Of a stretch of 38,825 nt of DNA, positions 14,900 to 22,070 are shown piece by piece. Under the pieces are notes generated by a model. It was given only the letters and a program-made list of their open reading frames with translations, searched no databases and was not told where the DNA came from. A program made the translations under genes and the position numbers. The stretch is from a virus, in IMG/VR virus record IMGVR_UViG_3300042346_001123, positions 1 through 38,825 of that record; one strand, 5' to 3'. Each line of letters begins with the position of its first letter. Positions within the stretch are counted from its first letter, which is position 1.

Positions 14900-15017
14900 A
14901 GCTTTAATCGGGAAATTGTTAGACTAATTAATATTAACTGTGATATAATATTAATAGTAAACGCCCTTCGCGATGCTGAAACATCCAAGGGCTGTAAACC
15001 TAACTAACAGGATCACA
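14900..15017 (+). promoter_or_regulatory. Antirepressor promoter and hairpin leader, copy 2, plus methyltransferase-end remnant
   Basis: TATAAT at 14944-14949 and stem GCCCTT (14963-14968) with AAGGGC (14987-14992). Homology to copy 1 begins further left: the bases around 14908-14925 resemble the last codons of the methyltransferase gene (14382-14406). The duplicated unit therefore included the 3' end of that gene. AACAGGAT gives the ribosome-binding site for the ATG at 15018. Confidence 0.6.
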
Positions 15018-15581
15018 ATGATTGATTTTAGCAAAGAACTAGCTCTAAGTTTACTCGGTTCCGGTAAAGAATACCCCGTTGATTTTGAAGACGCTTGGCA
15101 ATGGTTAGGATATTCTAGTAAGCAATCTGCCAAAAAGAAGCTAACTCGCAACTTTGAGGAAGGTGAAGACTACTTAATTGAATCTGTCACTGTTTCACAT
15201 GAAGGGAAGACAACTGCATCAAGAACCGAAATCATCAAACTTTCAGTTGAATGCTTTAATAAATTAAAAGCATCTAAACAGGATAAACGCTTTGGTGAGG
15301 AGAAACGAATACAAAAAACATTGCAAGAAAATTGGGGCGGAGATGTGGAAGTTATAACCCCTGTGGGGCGGATTGACCTTTTAACGCCTACCGCAATTGT
15401 TGAGATAAAAGATGTTCGACAGTGGAAGTCTGCATTGGGTCAGATACTTGTTTATCACAATTACTATCCTAGCCATGAAATGATTTTAGTTCTCTTTGGT
15501 GCGTCTCATTCTAGCTTCAAGGAAATTGTTGAACACCACTGCTCAAAATTTAATATAAAAACAATATGGCATAACAAATAA
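15018..15581 (+). CDS. AntA-like N-terminal domain fused to PD-(D/E)xK nuclease-like domain
   Basis: 187 residues from the ATG at 15018 (AGGAT 5-8 bases upstream; an earlier in-frame ATG at 14973 lies in the leader hairpin). The N-terminus ([21 protein letters not shown], then [21 protein letters not shown]) is antirepressor-like. The C-terminus has [21 protein letters not shown] in GRID, then E-x-K, spaced as in PD-(D/E)xK nucleases, followed by [13 protein letters not shown]. Endonuclease-like folds attached to BRO/KilA-type domains are known in phages and large viruses. The true substrate is unknown. Confidence 0.65.
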   Translation: MIDFSKELALSLLGSGKEYPVDFEDAWQWLGYSSKQSAKKKLTRNFEEGEDYLIESVTVSHEGKTTASRTEIIKLSVECFNKLKASKQDKRFGEEKRIQKTLQENWGGDVEVITPVGRIDLLTPTAIVEIKDVRQWKSALGQILVYHNYYPSHEMILVLFGASHSSFKEIVEHHCSKFNIKTIWHNK

Positions 15582-15589
15582 TCACCCGG

Positions 15590-16207
15590 ATGAGTGTCGC
15601 TCACAGTAACGGTTTGACCGCTTCTCGTACTGAGTCAATCTTCTTAACTGTTGATTGTTTCAAAGCGTTGGGGATGATGGCGGGTACAGAAAAGGGGCGG
15701 GAGACTCGACAATATTTCCTCCGGTGCGAAAAGGAATTAAAATATTCTAAGTCCACTGGTGGGATGAACCTATTAGACAAACCCTCACCTCAGTTGATTA
15801 GTGATGCGATTATGGCAGTCTTCCGACCTACCAATGTTGACCCAACACTTGTCTCAGGGATTATTGCCAACAATATCGCTAAAACTTATCCGGCGTTGGC
15901 TCCTGCGATGGAAGAAGCCAAAAAACATCTAACCGTCGAAGTTGAGGGAAAACTTCTCACGCCCACCGAACTCGGATTAATTTTAGAACAGCGCACTGGA
16001 CAAAAACACTCGGCGCAACGGGTCAACAAACTATTAGCCGAGAATGGATTGCAAACTCCTAACCCCACGGGGAAAGATCCGGCTTGGGTTCCAACTCCAG
16101 AGGGGAGTGCTTTTTCCAAACTATTACTTGCAGCGCAGAAGGGCGTTAAGGATGCGACTAGACAACATTTGCAGTGGTTTGAATCCGTTGTAGATGTTTT
16201 GGCTTAG
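15590..16207 (+). pseudogene. Antirepressor lacking its N-terminal domain
   Basis: 205 codons. The start ([29 protein letters not shown]) corresponds to the middle of the AntA-like domain in the upstream gene ([16 protein letters not shown]), and the rest is the C-terminal antirepressor part ([34 protein letters not shown]). An in-frame stop sits six codons above the ATG and no ribosome-binding site is present. Reinitiation after the stop of 15581, 8 bases away, could still express it. The pair 15018/15590 thus looks like a split and partly duplicated single ancestor. Confidence 0.6.
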
Positions 16208-16326
16208 GGTAGAAGGATGAAATAGTATGGTGTCCGCCAAGACAAATAGATCTCAAAAATAGCGAAAATCTATATGTGTTGTGGAAATATATATAGAAAA
16301 GTGGTATCTTCTATATATGTCAACTA

Positions 16327-16358
16327 AAAACCCCAGGGCTTGAATCCTGGGGTTTTTA
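16327..16358. terminator. Bidirectional terminator
   Basis: AAAAACCCCAGG and CCTGGGGTTTTT, 12-bp stem, 8-base loop, between the rightward antirepressor genes and the leftward AAA operon. An almost identical terminator is at 18088-18119. The 110 bases before it (16208-16326) hold no recognisable gene. Confidence 0.85.
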
Positions 16359-16381
16359 CTATTAAATCTCTTGTATTTTAC

Positions 16382-16948
16382 CTATTCGATACTGGGAGTT
16401 AACGATATTTTATTCCCAATATTGTACGGGGTGCGATAACCGGAAAACGACACATCCCCAGACAAGCAGAATGTAACGTGGTTCTCGCCTTCACTGGATC
16501 TTGACGATTCCCACATAGACCGTACCCACGTAACCAACAATTCTCTAGTTTCTTTGTCCAGATATTCTAAGTCATCTATCAAGATGATCGGGTTATGGCT
16601 CAAGAGATATTTTTCAATGAAGTCACTCATTTTTATGAGTGCGCCATAGTTGTTTTTTTCAAGAAAATTAATTACTTCATTCTCGGTAATGGTATCAGCT
16701 AAAAACGAATCTTGAAACAACTCATGGATTAGTTCATTTGCCCAATATTGAGAGTCAATACCAAGGCAACTAATAAATATCACCTCACGCCCGGTTTCTC
16801 GCAATCTTTCAGCAGTTCGGACAAGTAGACTTGACTTTCCTGAGCCATTGGATTCAAGAATATGGCAGTACCGACCATCTGAAAGGAGGTTGTATAACTC
16901 ATCGTCACAATGGCGTTTGATGTAGCGTGTATCTTCTAAACAAATCAT
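16382..16948 (-). CDS. Truncated AAA-like (AAA_35-type) ATPase domain
   Basis: 188 residues. It matches the cyanobacterial AAA-like domain that normally sits in large signalling or conflict proteins: YIKRHCDDELYNLLSDGRYC, then a Walker A LESNGSGKSSLL (31-42; first Gly replaced by Glu), and Walker B IILIDDLEYL (121-130). The family domain is usually over 300 residues, so the C-terminal lid is missing. It overlaps the preceding ribbon-helix-helix gene by ATGA, so the two are translationally coupled. ATP binding is plausible, hydrolysis uncertain. It may serve as a regulator or a decoy of host proteins (inference). Confidence 0.65.
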   Translation of the reverse strand: MICLEDTRYIKRHCDDELYNLLSDGRYCHILESNGSGKSSLLVRTAERLRETGREVIFISCLGIDSQYWANELIHELFQDSFLADTITENEVINFLEKNNYGALIKMSDFIEKYLLSHNPIILIDDLEYLDKETRELLVTWVRSMWESSRSSEGENHVTFCLSGDVSFSGYRTPYNIGNKISLTPSIE

Positions 16949-17148
16949 TTTTCTTGCTCCGTGTGATTGTGTATTAACCGATTAACAATATCGCTCCGGG
17001 TTCCCTCCCCCTGAGCTACCAAGGCATCTAGTTTGGTCAGTAGCTCAGGTTCTATGCCAAACGAGGTTTTGATTCGCTTGACTGCTCCTATTGGCTTTCT
17101 ACCAGCGTAGGGGTAGGAGCCACCCCGTCCGATGTATTTGGACTTCAT
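16945..17148 (-). CDS. Small ribbon-helix-helix protein
   Basis: 67 residues from the ATG at 17148, chosen because it overlaps the upstream stop as ATGA; the longer frame starting at 17223 is inside the upstream gene. The core VKRIKTSFGIEPELLTKLDALVAQGEGTRSDIVNRLIHNH is a CopG-type fold: a strand, then two helices with the conserved G-x-T/S-R-S-D turn. It lies in a three-gene operon with an unknown protein and the AAA fragment, both coupled by 4-base overlaps, and probably controls that operon. Confidence 0.7.
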   Translation of the reverse strand: MKSKYIGRGGSYPYAGRKPIGAVKRIKTSFGIEPELLTKLDALVAQGEGTRSDIVNRLIHNHTEQEK

Positions 17149-17336
17149 TTTCTTACTTTGTTTGCATCTTCTTCGGATGATGGTAGCCAACCGTGACCCC
17201 AAGGCTCGTATCCGCCTCGCCACACTTTTAGTGTTTCCCCGTTAGCTAATGTCGCAATACCTTCTTGACAACCATAGCTATGATTCCATGTGATTTTACT
17301 AATGATGTTTCCATTGGGAGTTGTTTGAGTATTCAT
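17145..17336 (-). CDS. Small unknown protein, first gene of AAA operon
   Basis: 63 residues, beta-rich with many aromatic residues (ITWNHSYGCQEGIATLANGETLKVWRGGYEPWGHGWLP). No domain recognised. AGAGGACA precedes the ATG and a TATGATATAAAT promoter-like sequence lies about 45 bases upstream. It ends in the ATGA overlap with the ribbon-helix-helix gene. Region 17337-17447 holds only this promoter. Confidence 0.6.
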   Translation of the reverse strand: MNTQTTPNGNIISKITWNHSYGCQEGIATLANGETLKVWRGGYEPWGHGWLPSSEEDANKVRK

Positions 17337-17445
17337 TGCGTCGTGTCCTCTGTGCGTTGTGTTTTTACCTTGATCTATTTATATCATAGGGGTTTTAGAT
17401 TTGTCAAGCATTAATCTAAAATTCCTTCTGGGACTGGGTTAGACA

Positions 17446-17480
17446 CCAAAAAACACGGGTTTTGACCCCGTGCCTTTTGG
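17446..17480. terminator. Terminator after the KilA-N gene
   Basis: CCAAAA..CACGGG and CCCGTG..TTTTGG form a stem with a small internal loop; downstream of the leftward KilA-N stop at 17499. Confidence 0.65.
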
Positions 17481-17498
17481 TTGTTATGTGGCGATCGC

Positions 17499-17987
17499 CT
17501 AATTCCCTGACTCAATAGACCAACTAGAATAAGCCTCGATATCGTAGAAGCGGTCGTCTATTAAGGTTTGATCCTCAATATCCCTATAGTTTTCTGCCAT
17601 GATTTCAAACATCCGAGCAAACGGGTCAATGTCTAGGGAAGTTTTGCCGTCCGTCATCAGAACGTAGGAATGGGCATCAAGCCAGTTGGCAAGTTCTGGA
17701 CTAATCCATCGGGCAACCTTAACCGCCAGTAATGGATGTCCCCATGTTCCCTGCTCCCTATTGTCTGAAAATTTCCCTTTCACAACCTCTAAGAGTGATT
17801 CCTCAGATGTGAGGGAATTAGACAGGGCATCCATTTCAGCCTTTGAGGATTTCAGTCGTAACCAGTTATCAAGTCTTGTGTTGTAGGCTTTGCACATTTG
17901 AGTCAGGTTCACATACCCATCTGACTCCCGAACAGAAATCTTAATCCCTTCAAACTGAAGTGGAACAATTTTGCTATTATGATTCAT
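17499..17987 (-). CDS. KilA-N domain protein
   Basis: 162 residues. Residues about 5-112 form a KilA-N domain: ISVRESDGYVNLTQMCKAYN, RLDNWLRLKSS, GTWGHPLLAVKVARWISPEL and WLDAHSYVLM. The rest is acidic with no recognised domain. KilA-N is a phage DNA-binding module related to APSES and BRO-N domains, frequent in antirepressors. It is expressed alone from a hairpin leader like the BRO gene's. Confidence 0.85.
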   Translation of the reverse strand: MNHNSKIVPLQFEGIKISVRESDGYVNLTQMCKAYNTRLDNWLRLKSSKAEMDALSNSLTSEESLLEVVKGKFSDNREQGTWGHPLLAVKVARWISPELANWLDAHSYVLMTDGKTSLDIDPFARMFEIMAENYRDIEDQTLIDDRFYDIEAYSSWSIESGN

Positions 17988-18057
17988 AGTTGACCTGCTG
18001 TATAGGTTGGCTCACGTCCCCGAATGTTTCCGCATTGCGGGGACACTTATTATTATA
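17988..18057 (-). promoter_or_regulatory. KilA-N promoter and 5'-terminal hairpin leader
   Basis: TATAAT on the minus strand (18052-18057), 7 bases, then a GTCCCCG/CGGGGAC stem (18038-18044 with 18016-18022). Sequence from the stem to the ATG matches the BRO leader at 2934-2990: a GC-rich hairpin, then CAACCTA, a short loop and AGGTCAAC before the start codon. Confidence 0.65.
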
Positions 18058-18087
18058 ACAATTTTATTAATAGAAATAGTCGATATT

Positions 18088-18119
18088 AAAAACCCCAGGG
18101 GTTGAATCCTGGGGTTTTT
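18088..18119. terminator. Terminator of the 18140-19716 operon
   Basis: AAAAACCCCAGG and CCTGGGGTTTTT, 12-bp stem; nearly the same sequence as 16327-16358, so terminators have been copied within this element. Confidence 0.85.
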
Positions 18120-18139
18120 GTCGTTGGGAGTGCGATCGC

Positions 18140-18370
18140 TTAATCTTTTTCCTTATCTTGCCTGTCTTTCTCCCGTCGCCTTTCGGCGCACAGGCGTTTT
18201 TGTTCGCGCCGATTTTCCTTTTGTTCTGGGGTTAAGTTGGCAAGGTAGCGTTTCCGCCGTTCCCTTGCCTTCTCCGTACCCTCGTATTTCAGATCCCGAT
18301 CCTTGCCCTTCTGGGTTGCCTTGTATCTTTGTTGGGCTTCCCAGATGGAGGGTTTCCAGTCTTCGGTCAT
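18140..18370 (-). CDS. Small highly charged unknown protein
   Basis: 76 residues, almost half Lys, Arg, Glu or Asp (ARERRKRYLANLTPEQKENRREQKRLCAERRREKDRQ). It is probably one long helix and could bind nucleic acid. It overlaps the gene before it by 4 bases (ATGA), so it is co-translated. A HIP1 site lies just after the stop. No family recognised. Confidence 0.65.
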   Translation of the reverse strand: MTEDWKPSIWEAQQRYKATQKGKDRDLKYEGTEKARERRKRYLANLTPEQKENRREQKRLCAERRREKDRQDKEKD

Positions 18371-18642
18371 GTGATAAACCAGTAATATTTCTTTAACCCT
18401 GTACTTCTCCCGTTATTGGGGCAATCCTCACCCATAACGAGGTTTCCGTCATTGGTGGGATAACCGTCTTCAGTTTCCCCGACTATTGAGAGCATGGCTC
18501 TATTTAGTGTGGAGACTGAGCAAATAACGTCCTTTTCTTCTTTCAGTTTTTGGGCTAATTCTTTGGTAGAAACCCCGTCAATCCATCCGGGGTCGCTGTC
18601 AATTATCCCCTTAATTGTTGTTTTTAATTGCTCTGCTTTCAT
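18367..18642 (-). CDS. Unknown protein with possible winged-helix fold
   Basis: 91 residues. TTIKGIIDSDPGWIDGVSTKELAQKLKEEKDVICSVSTLNRAML looks like a helix-turn-helix/winged-helix segment (STKELAQKLKE.. then VSTLNRAML as recognition helix); the C-terminus is Gly/Asn-rich and ends KKYYWFIT. AGAGGACAG precedes the ATG. It is followed by an ATGA overlap with 18140-18370 and preceded by the hairpin module at 18671-18697. Confidence 0.6.
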   Translation of the reverse strand: MKAEQLKTTIKGIIDSDPGWIDGVSTKELAQKLKEEKDVICSVSTLNRAMLSIVGETEDGYPTNDGNLVMGEDCPNNGRSTGLKKYYWFIT

Positions 18643-18670
18643 CTGTCCTCTGTTTGCGTGTTTACTGAAT

Positions 18671-18697
18671 CCCTAGCCGCTTGATGTTTGGCTAGGG
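18671..18697 (-). repeat. Intercistronic hairpin module, copy 1
   Basis: CCCTAGCC and GGCTAGGG, 8-bp stem with 11-base loop, followed on the minus strand by ATTCA, a run of A/C and a GGACA ribosome-binding site. The whole segment recurs at 19237-19263 before another gene. There is no U-run, so processing or mRNA stability is more likely than termination. Confidence 0.7.
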
Positions 18698-18708
18698 TGT
18701 GGGGATGG

Positions 18709-19203
18709 TTAATTGTTTACAAGACTCATAGCTTCTTTCATGCTAAAGAAATAAGTATCGCGGGGGGATTTCAACCCTTTGATCCAAAACCCGTGTCCTT
18801 TATTCCATCCATATAATACGTTGTAACCCGCTTTACGAAGTGCTAACAGTGCCTTGAGTGCGTGTTGATATCTTTTTTTGTCCTGGTTTTCTTCGAGTCG
18901 AATTAAATCTACATCGGGCGTGAAAACCTCAACTGTTTCTGTTTGCTCAACAACTTCTTTAGGTGCTTCGACAATGTATTGAATCGTCATTGTTTCACCG
19001 TCGTATAAATACTCGTCACCAACTTTTAGATCGGGAAGATGACCAATAAACTGAATGCCTACAAGGTATGTCCGTGATGACATTTTCCAGCTAACCACAG
19101 CAACCCTTTTTCCTGCTTCGGTGGAGAATTTTTTAGCTAGTTCGCCAGCTTCTTGTTTCCGTGTTTCAACCGCTTCTTGAATTTGACTTTTGTAGATTGC
19201 CAT
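18709..19203 (-). CDS. Unknown phage protein
   Basis: 164 residues. The N-terminus is a charged helix (QIQEAVETRKQEAGELAKKF), then a beta-rich core (KRVAVVSWKMSSRTYLVGIQF, VGDEYLYDGETMTIQYIV), then a C-terminal helical part with ALKALLALRKAGYNVLYGWNKG. No family recognised. It has the AAAGGACAAATCAA ribosome-binding leader shared by several genes in this element and sits between two copies of the intercistronic hairpin. Confidence 0.65.
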   Translation of the reverse strand: MAIYKSQIQEAVETRKQEAGELAKKFSTEAGKRVAVVSWKMSSRTYLVGIQFIGHLPDLKVGDEYLYDGETMTIQYIVEAPKEVVEQTETVEVFTPDVDLIRLEENQDKKRYQHALKALLALRKAGYNVLYGWNKGHGFWIKGLKSPRDTYFFSMKEAMSLVNN

Positions 19204-19236
19204 TTGATTTGTCCTTTGCTTGTGTGTTTATTGAAT

Positions 19237-19263
19237 CCCTAGCCGTTTGATGTTTGGCTAGGG
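19237..19263 (-). repeat. Intercistronic hairpin module, copy 2
   Basis: Same stem as 18671-18697 (CCCTAGCC/GGCTAGGG), one loop change, and the same downstream ATTCA...GGACA segment leading into the next gene. Confidence 0.7.
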
Positions 19264-19275
19264 TGCGGGGTTTAA

Positions 19276-19716
19276 TTAATCGTCATCTTCATCTATAAAT
19301 ACAGGAGTTGGGATTAATCCCCGTTGTGCATCCATCATCACTTTTTCTGCTTTTTCAATTGAATCAAAGCGTTGTTTGCCTTCAATGTTTTTGATTAAAA
19401 ATCCGGTAGCTCTTTGAACGACGTTATACCAAATAGCATATCCATCCTGGTATTCGTCCTCACAAACCTTGTAATCATCGGTTCGGGGTAGTGTTAACTC
19501 AGGGTAAGACTCTATTTTTCCAATGTGACGTTCAATCTCTTGATCAATATTGCCGTGTAGATAAGAAACAAAGCCTTCAAGTGTAAATTCTTTTAATGTA
19601 TTCCATGCTCCGTACCGCCAAACTGTAGCCCACTTACTTACAAAATCTTCGCTCATAGCTCCATAGATTTCTGTGTATTTTTGTGTGGATTCTTTCTTGT
19701 CAAAGATCGTGGTCAT
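19276..19716 (-). CDS. Unknown acidic protein
   Basis: 146 residues, many aromatic and acidic residues (FVSKWATVWRYGAWNTLKEF, DDYKVCEDEYQDGYAIWYNV) and a C-terminal acidic tail (FIDEDDD). No domain recognised. It is the first gene of the leftward operon down to 18140; the AAAGGACAAATCAA leader precedes the ATG. The promoter is probably in 19717-19800, an A/T-rich stretch. Confidence 0.65.
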   Translation of the reverse strand: MTTIFDKKESTQKYTEIYGAMSEDFVSKWATVWRYGAWNTLKEFTLEGFVSYLHGNIDQEIERHIGKIESYPELTLPRTDDYKVCEDEYQDGYAIWYNVVQRATGFLIKNIEGKQRFDSIEKAEKVMMDAQRGLIPTPVFIDEDDD

Positions 19717-19810
19717 TTGATTTGTCCTTTGCTTTTGCGTGTTTCAATAATCTAAATATAGTAGACTTACGGCTATATGTCAAGCGTTTTTATAAAATAT
19801 TTTTTAGATT

Positions 19811-19843
19811 GACTGAACCCCTTGCTATGTAAGGAGTTCAGTC
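19811..19843. terminator. Hairpin with T-run on the + strand
   Basis: GACTGAAC and GTTCAGTC bracket CCTT/AAGG, with TTTT following only in the rightward direction. The flanking genes run leftward, so its role as a terminator for them is uncertain. Confidence 0.4.
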
Positions 19844-19849
19844 TTTTGG

Positions 19850-20146
19850 TTAATCCTCAAATTTTGCCTTGAGAGCCAGCATAGCCTTTTTCTTCTTATG
19901 CCTTAAATAAGATTCGGCATCGGTCAATTTCCTGCCTGGAAAAATAGACGGTCTCCCTATAGGCTTAGGATCAGTTTTGGGATGAATTCTCGGTCTTCCC
20001 ACGGGCTTAGGATCGGAGGTTTGGGACGCTCCGCAGGGGGTACAGCGCCACTTTTGCCGACCAGTATGCACCCCATTTTTTTTCATCCTATGCCCACACT
20101 TCGGACATGGCGGGTTTTCTTTATCGCTCATTGATTGATCCTTCAT
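19850..20146 (-). CDS. Zinc-ribbon protein with AT-hook-like repeats
   Basis: 98 residues (93 if the second ATG at 20131 is used). The N-terminal zinc ribbon CPKCGHRMKKNGVHTGRQKW and CTPCGAS is like that of IS1-type InsA proteins. Two copies of DPKPxGRPxI follow, with the GRP core of AT hooks that bind the minor groove of A/T-rich DNA. The C-terminal helix is basic. A 15-bp tandem duplication gives two Shine-Dalgarno/ATG pairs at the start. No transposase is nearby, so it is more likely a DNA- or RNA-binding regulator. Confidence 0.65.
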   Translation of the reverse strand: MKDQSMSDKENPPCPKCGHRMKKNGVHTGRQKWRCTPCGASQTSDPKPVGRPRIHPKTDPKPIGRPSIFPGRKLTDAESYLRHKKKKAMLALKAKFED

Positions 20147-20393
20147 TGATTGATCCTTGATGTTTACCTAATACAATTGCAGCCGGATAAATTGCCATGT
20201 AGTCCAATCCTGAAACATTTATTTTTTGCTGTTCAATTAAAGTAAAGATTGCAAACCAGAAGATTTTTTCAGTTAGCCCTAAATCTTCTTGAGCTTTTGA
20301 CGGATTAATAAAAAATACCCTTTTCCCAACACATTGAGGGATTAGCCAATTTTCCACAATAGCAATCGCATTCTCTAATTCCTGATTGATCAT
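20121..20393 (-). CDS. Unknown small protein
   Basis: 90 residues, mostly helical in the first half (LENAIAIVENWLIPQCVGKRVFFINPSKAQEDLGLTEKIFWFAI). No domain recognised. The C-terminus NEGSINER comes from the tandem repeat that forms the next gene's start. It reads divergently from the tail gene at 20456; the 62-base A/T-rich gap carries both promoters. Confidence 0.55.
   Translation of the reverse strand: MINQELENAIAIVENWLIPQCVGKRVFFINPSKAQEDLGLTEKIFWFAIFTLIEQQKINVSGLDYMAIYPAAIVLGKHQGSINEGSINER
20129..20158 (-). repeat. 15-bp tandem duplication of ribosome-binding site and start codon
   Basis: Two perfect copies, 20129-20143 and 20144-20158; on the minus strand each reads AAGGATCAATCAATG, so each carries a Shine-Dalgarno and a start codon. 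It also encodes the repeated GSINE end of the upstream gene. Confidence 0.85.
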
Positions 20394-20455
20394 AATTAAT
20401 CAACTTAAAACTATTGTTTTATTATATAATATAAGTAGTTTTTAAACCGTATATT

Positions 20456-20821
20456 ATGGCACTAGCTGAATCAATAAATATTAGGGTTGAAAATAATTTA
20501 ACCACACTTTTGAATCCGACTCAGGATTATATGCTTATTGGGGGTGTGGCTTCTAATCTTCTATCAACGGACGGCTATCTAACTATTAGACCGTTTCTGT
20601 TTAATGCAAAGATTGAACGGGGTAATCCGTGGCAATTACAAACCAAAGTTTTCTTGTCTAGCGGGTCTAAGCTAGATTGCTTGGTTTCAGATGTTCCTAT
20701 TAATCTGATCTGGGATTCTGACGGGATTAATAATTGGGATTCTGACAATGTTGAGGGATGGAACTCCCCATCTCCTGGATATGGTTCGACTTTGCTAAAC
20801 TTAACTGTAGCTGCTATTTAA
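20456..20821 (+). CDS. Probable tail/virion protein
   Basis: 121 residues, beta-rich (SINIRVENNLTTLLNPTQDY, YLTIRPFLFNAKIERGN) with repeated IWDSDGINNWDSDNVEGWNS. No family recognised. It begins a rightward trio (20456, 20833, 21312) with tight spacing and looks like small distal-tail proteins that precede fibre or baseplate genes. Virion role is inferred from context only. No clear ribosome-binding site is visible before the ATG. Confidence 0.6.
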   Translation: MALAESINIRVENNLTTLLNPTQDYMLIGGVASNLLSTDGYLTIRPFLFNAKIERGNPWQLQTKVFLSSGSKLDCLVSDVPINLIWDSDGINNWDSDNVEGWNSPSPGYGSTLLNLTVAAI

Positions 20822-20832
20822 GGAATTTAATT

Positions 20833-21312
20833 ATGCACATGGCGACGCAAACTAATATCGCTGCAATCGTGGCATTAAACATCACGACTTTAGAGGATGG
20901 GATTATCTTTTGGGCGCGAGCCGAAAAGACGTGGCTCGGACTAGATAAAACATCCACCGCAACTGCTAATAGTAAATCGTGCTACACAGCAACGGGTGGG
21001 ACTGGTCGCTGGTTTGTTTCTAGTGATACTGAAGTTTCTGCTAACACTTTGCCGACGGGTGCGGCTGCCACCGGAACCCGTTGGCGGTATCAGGAGAATA
21101 ACGCCGTCAATAGTTATGATTCAGTTATTAGTTACATCTACAACGGCACAACATGGGTAGAAGTAGACACAAGAATGAGACTCCACACCGGAACCCCCGA
21201 CAGCTTGAGTAAAACTCCTAACTCGAATCGGGAGTCTTGGAAGGATACGTCAACGGGAATAGTTTATACCGCTTTCAATGGCGGTTGGGTGGCAGGAGGT
21301 GGCTCTAGTTGA
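20833..21312 (+). CDS. Tail fibre-like protein
   Basis: 159 residues from the ATG at 20833, with AAGGAA 8 bases upstream; an earlier in-frame ATG at 20758 lies in the previous gene. The N-terminus (TNIAAIVALNITTLEDGIIFWARAE) and the run YTATGGTGRWF, followed by the small-residue linker LPTGAAATGTRWRYQE, and a Gly/Trp-rich end are typical of phage fibre or collar proteins. Its stop overlaps the GH10 gene start (TGATG), so the two are coupled. Confidence 0.6.
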   Translation: MHMATQTNIAAIVALNITTLEDGIIFWARAEKTWLGLDKTSTATANSKSCYTATGGTGRWFVSSDTEVSANTLPTGAAATGTRWRYQENNAVNSYDSVISYIYNGTTWVEVDTRMRLHTGTPDSLSKTPNSNRESWKDTSTGIVYTAFNGGWVAGGGSS

Positions 21313-22070
21313 TGCTTCAATTCACCTGTGGAAGTTCTTTGGCTTTGGATTTGACCCCGTTTGACGGGGTTGTGATCGGCTATCACTGGCAACCTTTTAA
21401 TCAAGATGGCACGAAGAACTCTCTGAATTTCCCTAATAAAATCATCCGAGCGCAGTTTTTATATGGCAACAAACATCACAAACCCTGCCCATTTTCCGGT
21501 TGTGATTCAATTATTGAATGGGTGCATAGAAGGGTTGAGAGATTTCCACAGATCACTGAGTGGGTGTTAGTAAATGAGTGGAGCGATGACCTTGGGGTTC
21601 CGTATCCCAACTATTCCCTCGATAGTTTAAAGCGTTATTGTGAAGCTGCCTATACTGCTAATCCTAGCGCGCGAATAATTTTAGGAGATTTCAGACCACA
21701 TCTTCTGAATAAATGGCGTGCGATCGCTAATATCTGCCACGAACTAGCTAAGGATTTTCCGGTAGAAGTTGGGATTCAAACTCACATCAAAAGCTATAAC
21801 GCTCCCGTTATTTTGGCTCGTCTCCCTGAAATAATTGGGATGTTTGGCGATATTCCGGTACATTTTATTGAGGCGAGTTTGTGGTATAAGTCGGATCTTG
21901 ATAAACTCGCCTGTGATTTCTTATGGAGGGAGTTGGAAGCGATCGCAAATAATCACCAAATCAAATCATTTTGTAATTGGTGGCTGTGTTCTGAGGATGC
22001 GGAGGTTGGGCGGCGGATGCCTACTTTTGAAAACTTGCAGTTATATTCAAGCACTTGGTTGATCAATTAA
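21312..22070 (+). CDS. GH10 (endoxylanase-like) glycoside hydrolase, probable tail depolymerase
   Basis: 252 residues from the ATG at 21312, with AGGAGG about 12 bases upstream. Family 10 features in order: YHWQPFNQDG (25-34), WVLVNEW with probable acid/base Glu near 89, VGIQTHIKS with His near 158, HFIEASLW with probable nucleophile Glu near 187, and FCNWWLCSED. Family enzymes are nearer 300-350 residues, so the first strand and helix are reduced. It likely cuts beta-linked glycans in the host sheath or capsule (inference from position after tail genes). No signal peptide, which fits a virion protein. Its last 24 bases overlap the opposing gene. Confidence 0.7.
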   Translation: MLQFTCGSSLALDLTPFDGVVIGYHWQPFNQDGTKNSLNFPNKIIRAQFLYGNKHHKPCPFSGCDSIIEWVHRRVERFPQITEWVLVNEWSDDLGVPYPNYSLDSLKRYCEAAYTANPSARIILGDFRPHLLNKWRAIANICHELAKDFPVEVGIQTHIKSYNAPVILARLPEIIGMFGDIPVHFIEASLWYKSDLDKLACDFLWRELEAIANNHQIKSFCNWWLCSEDAEVGRRMPTFENLQLYSSTWLIN

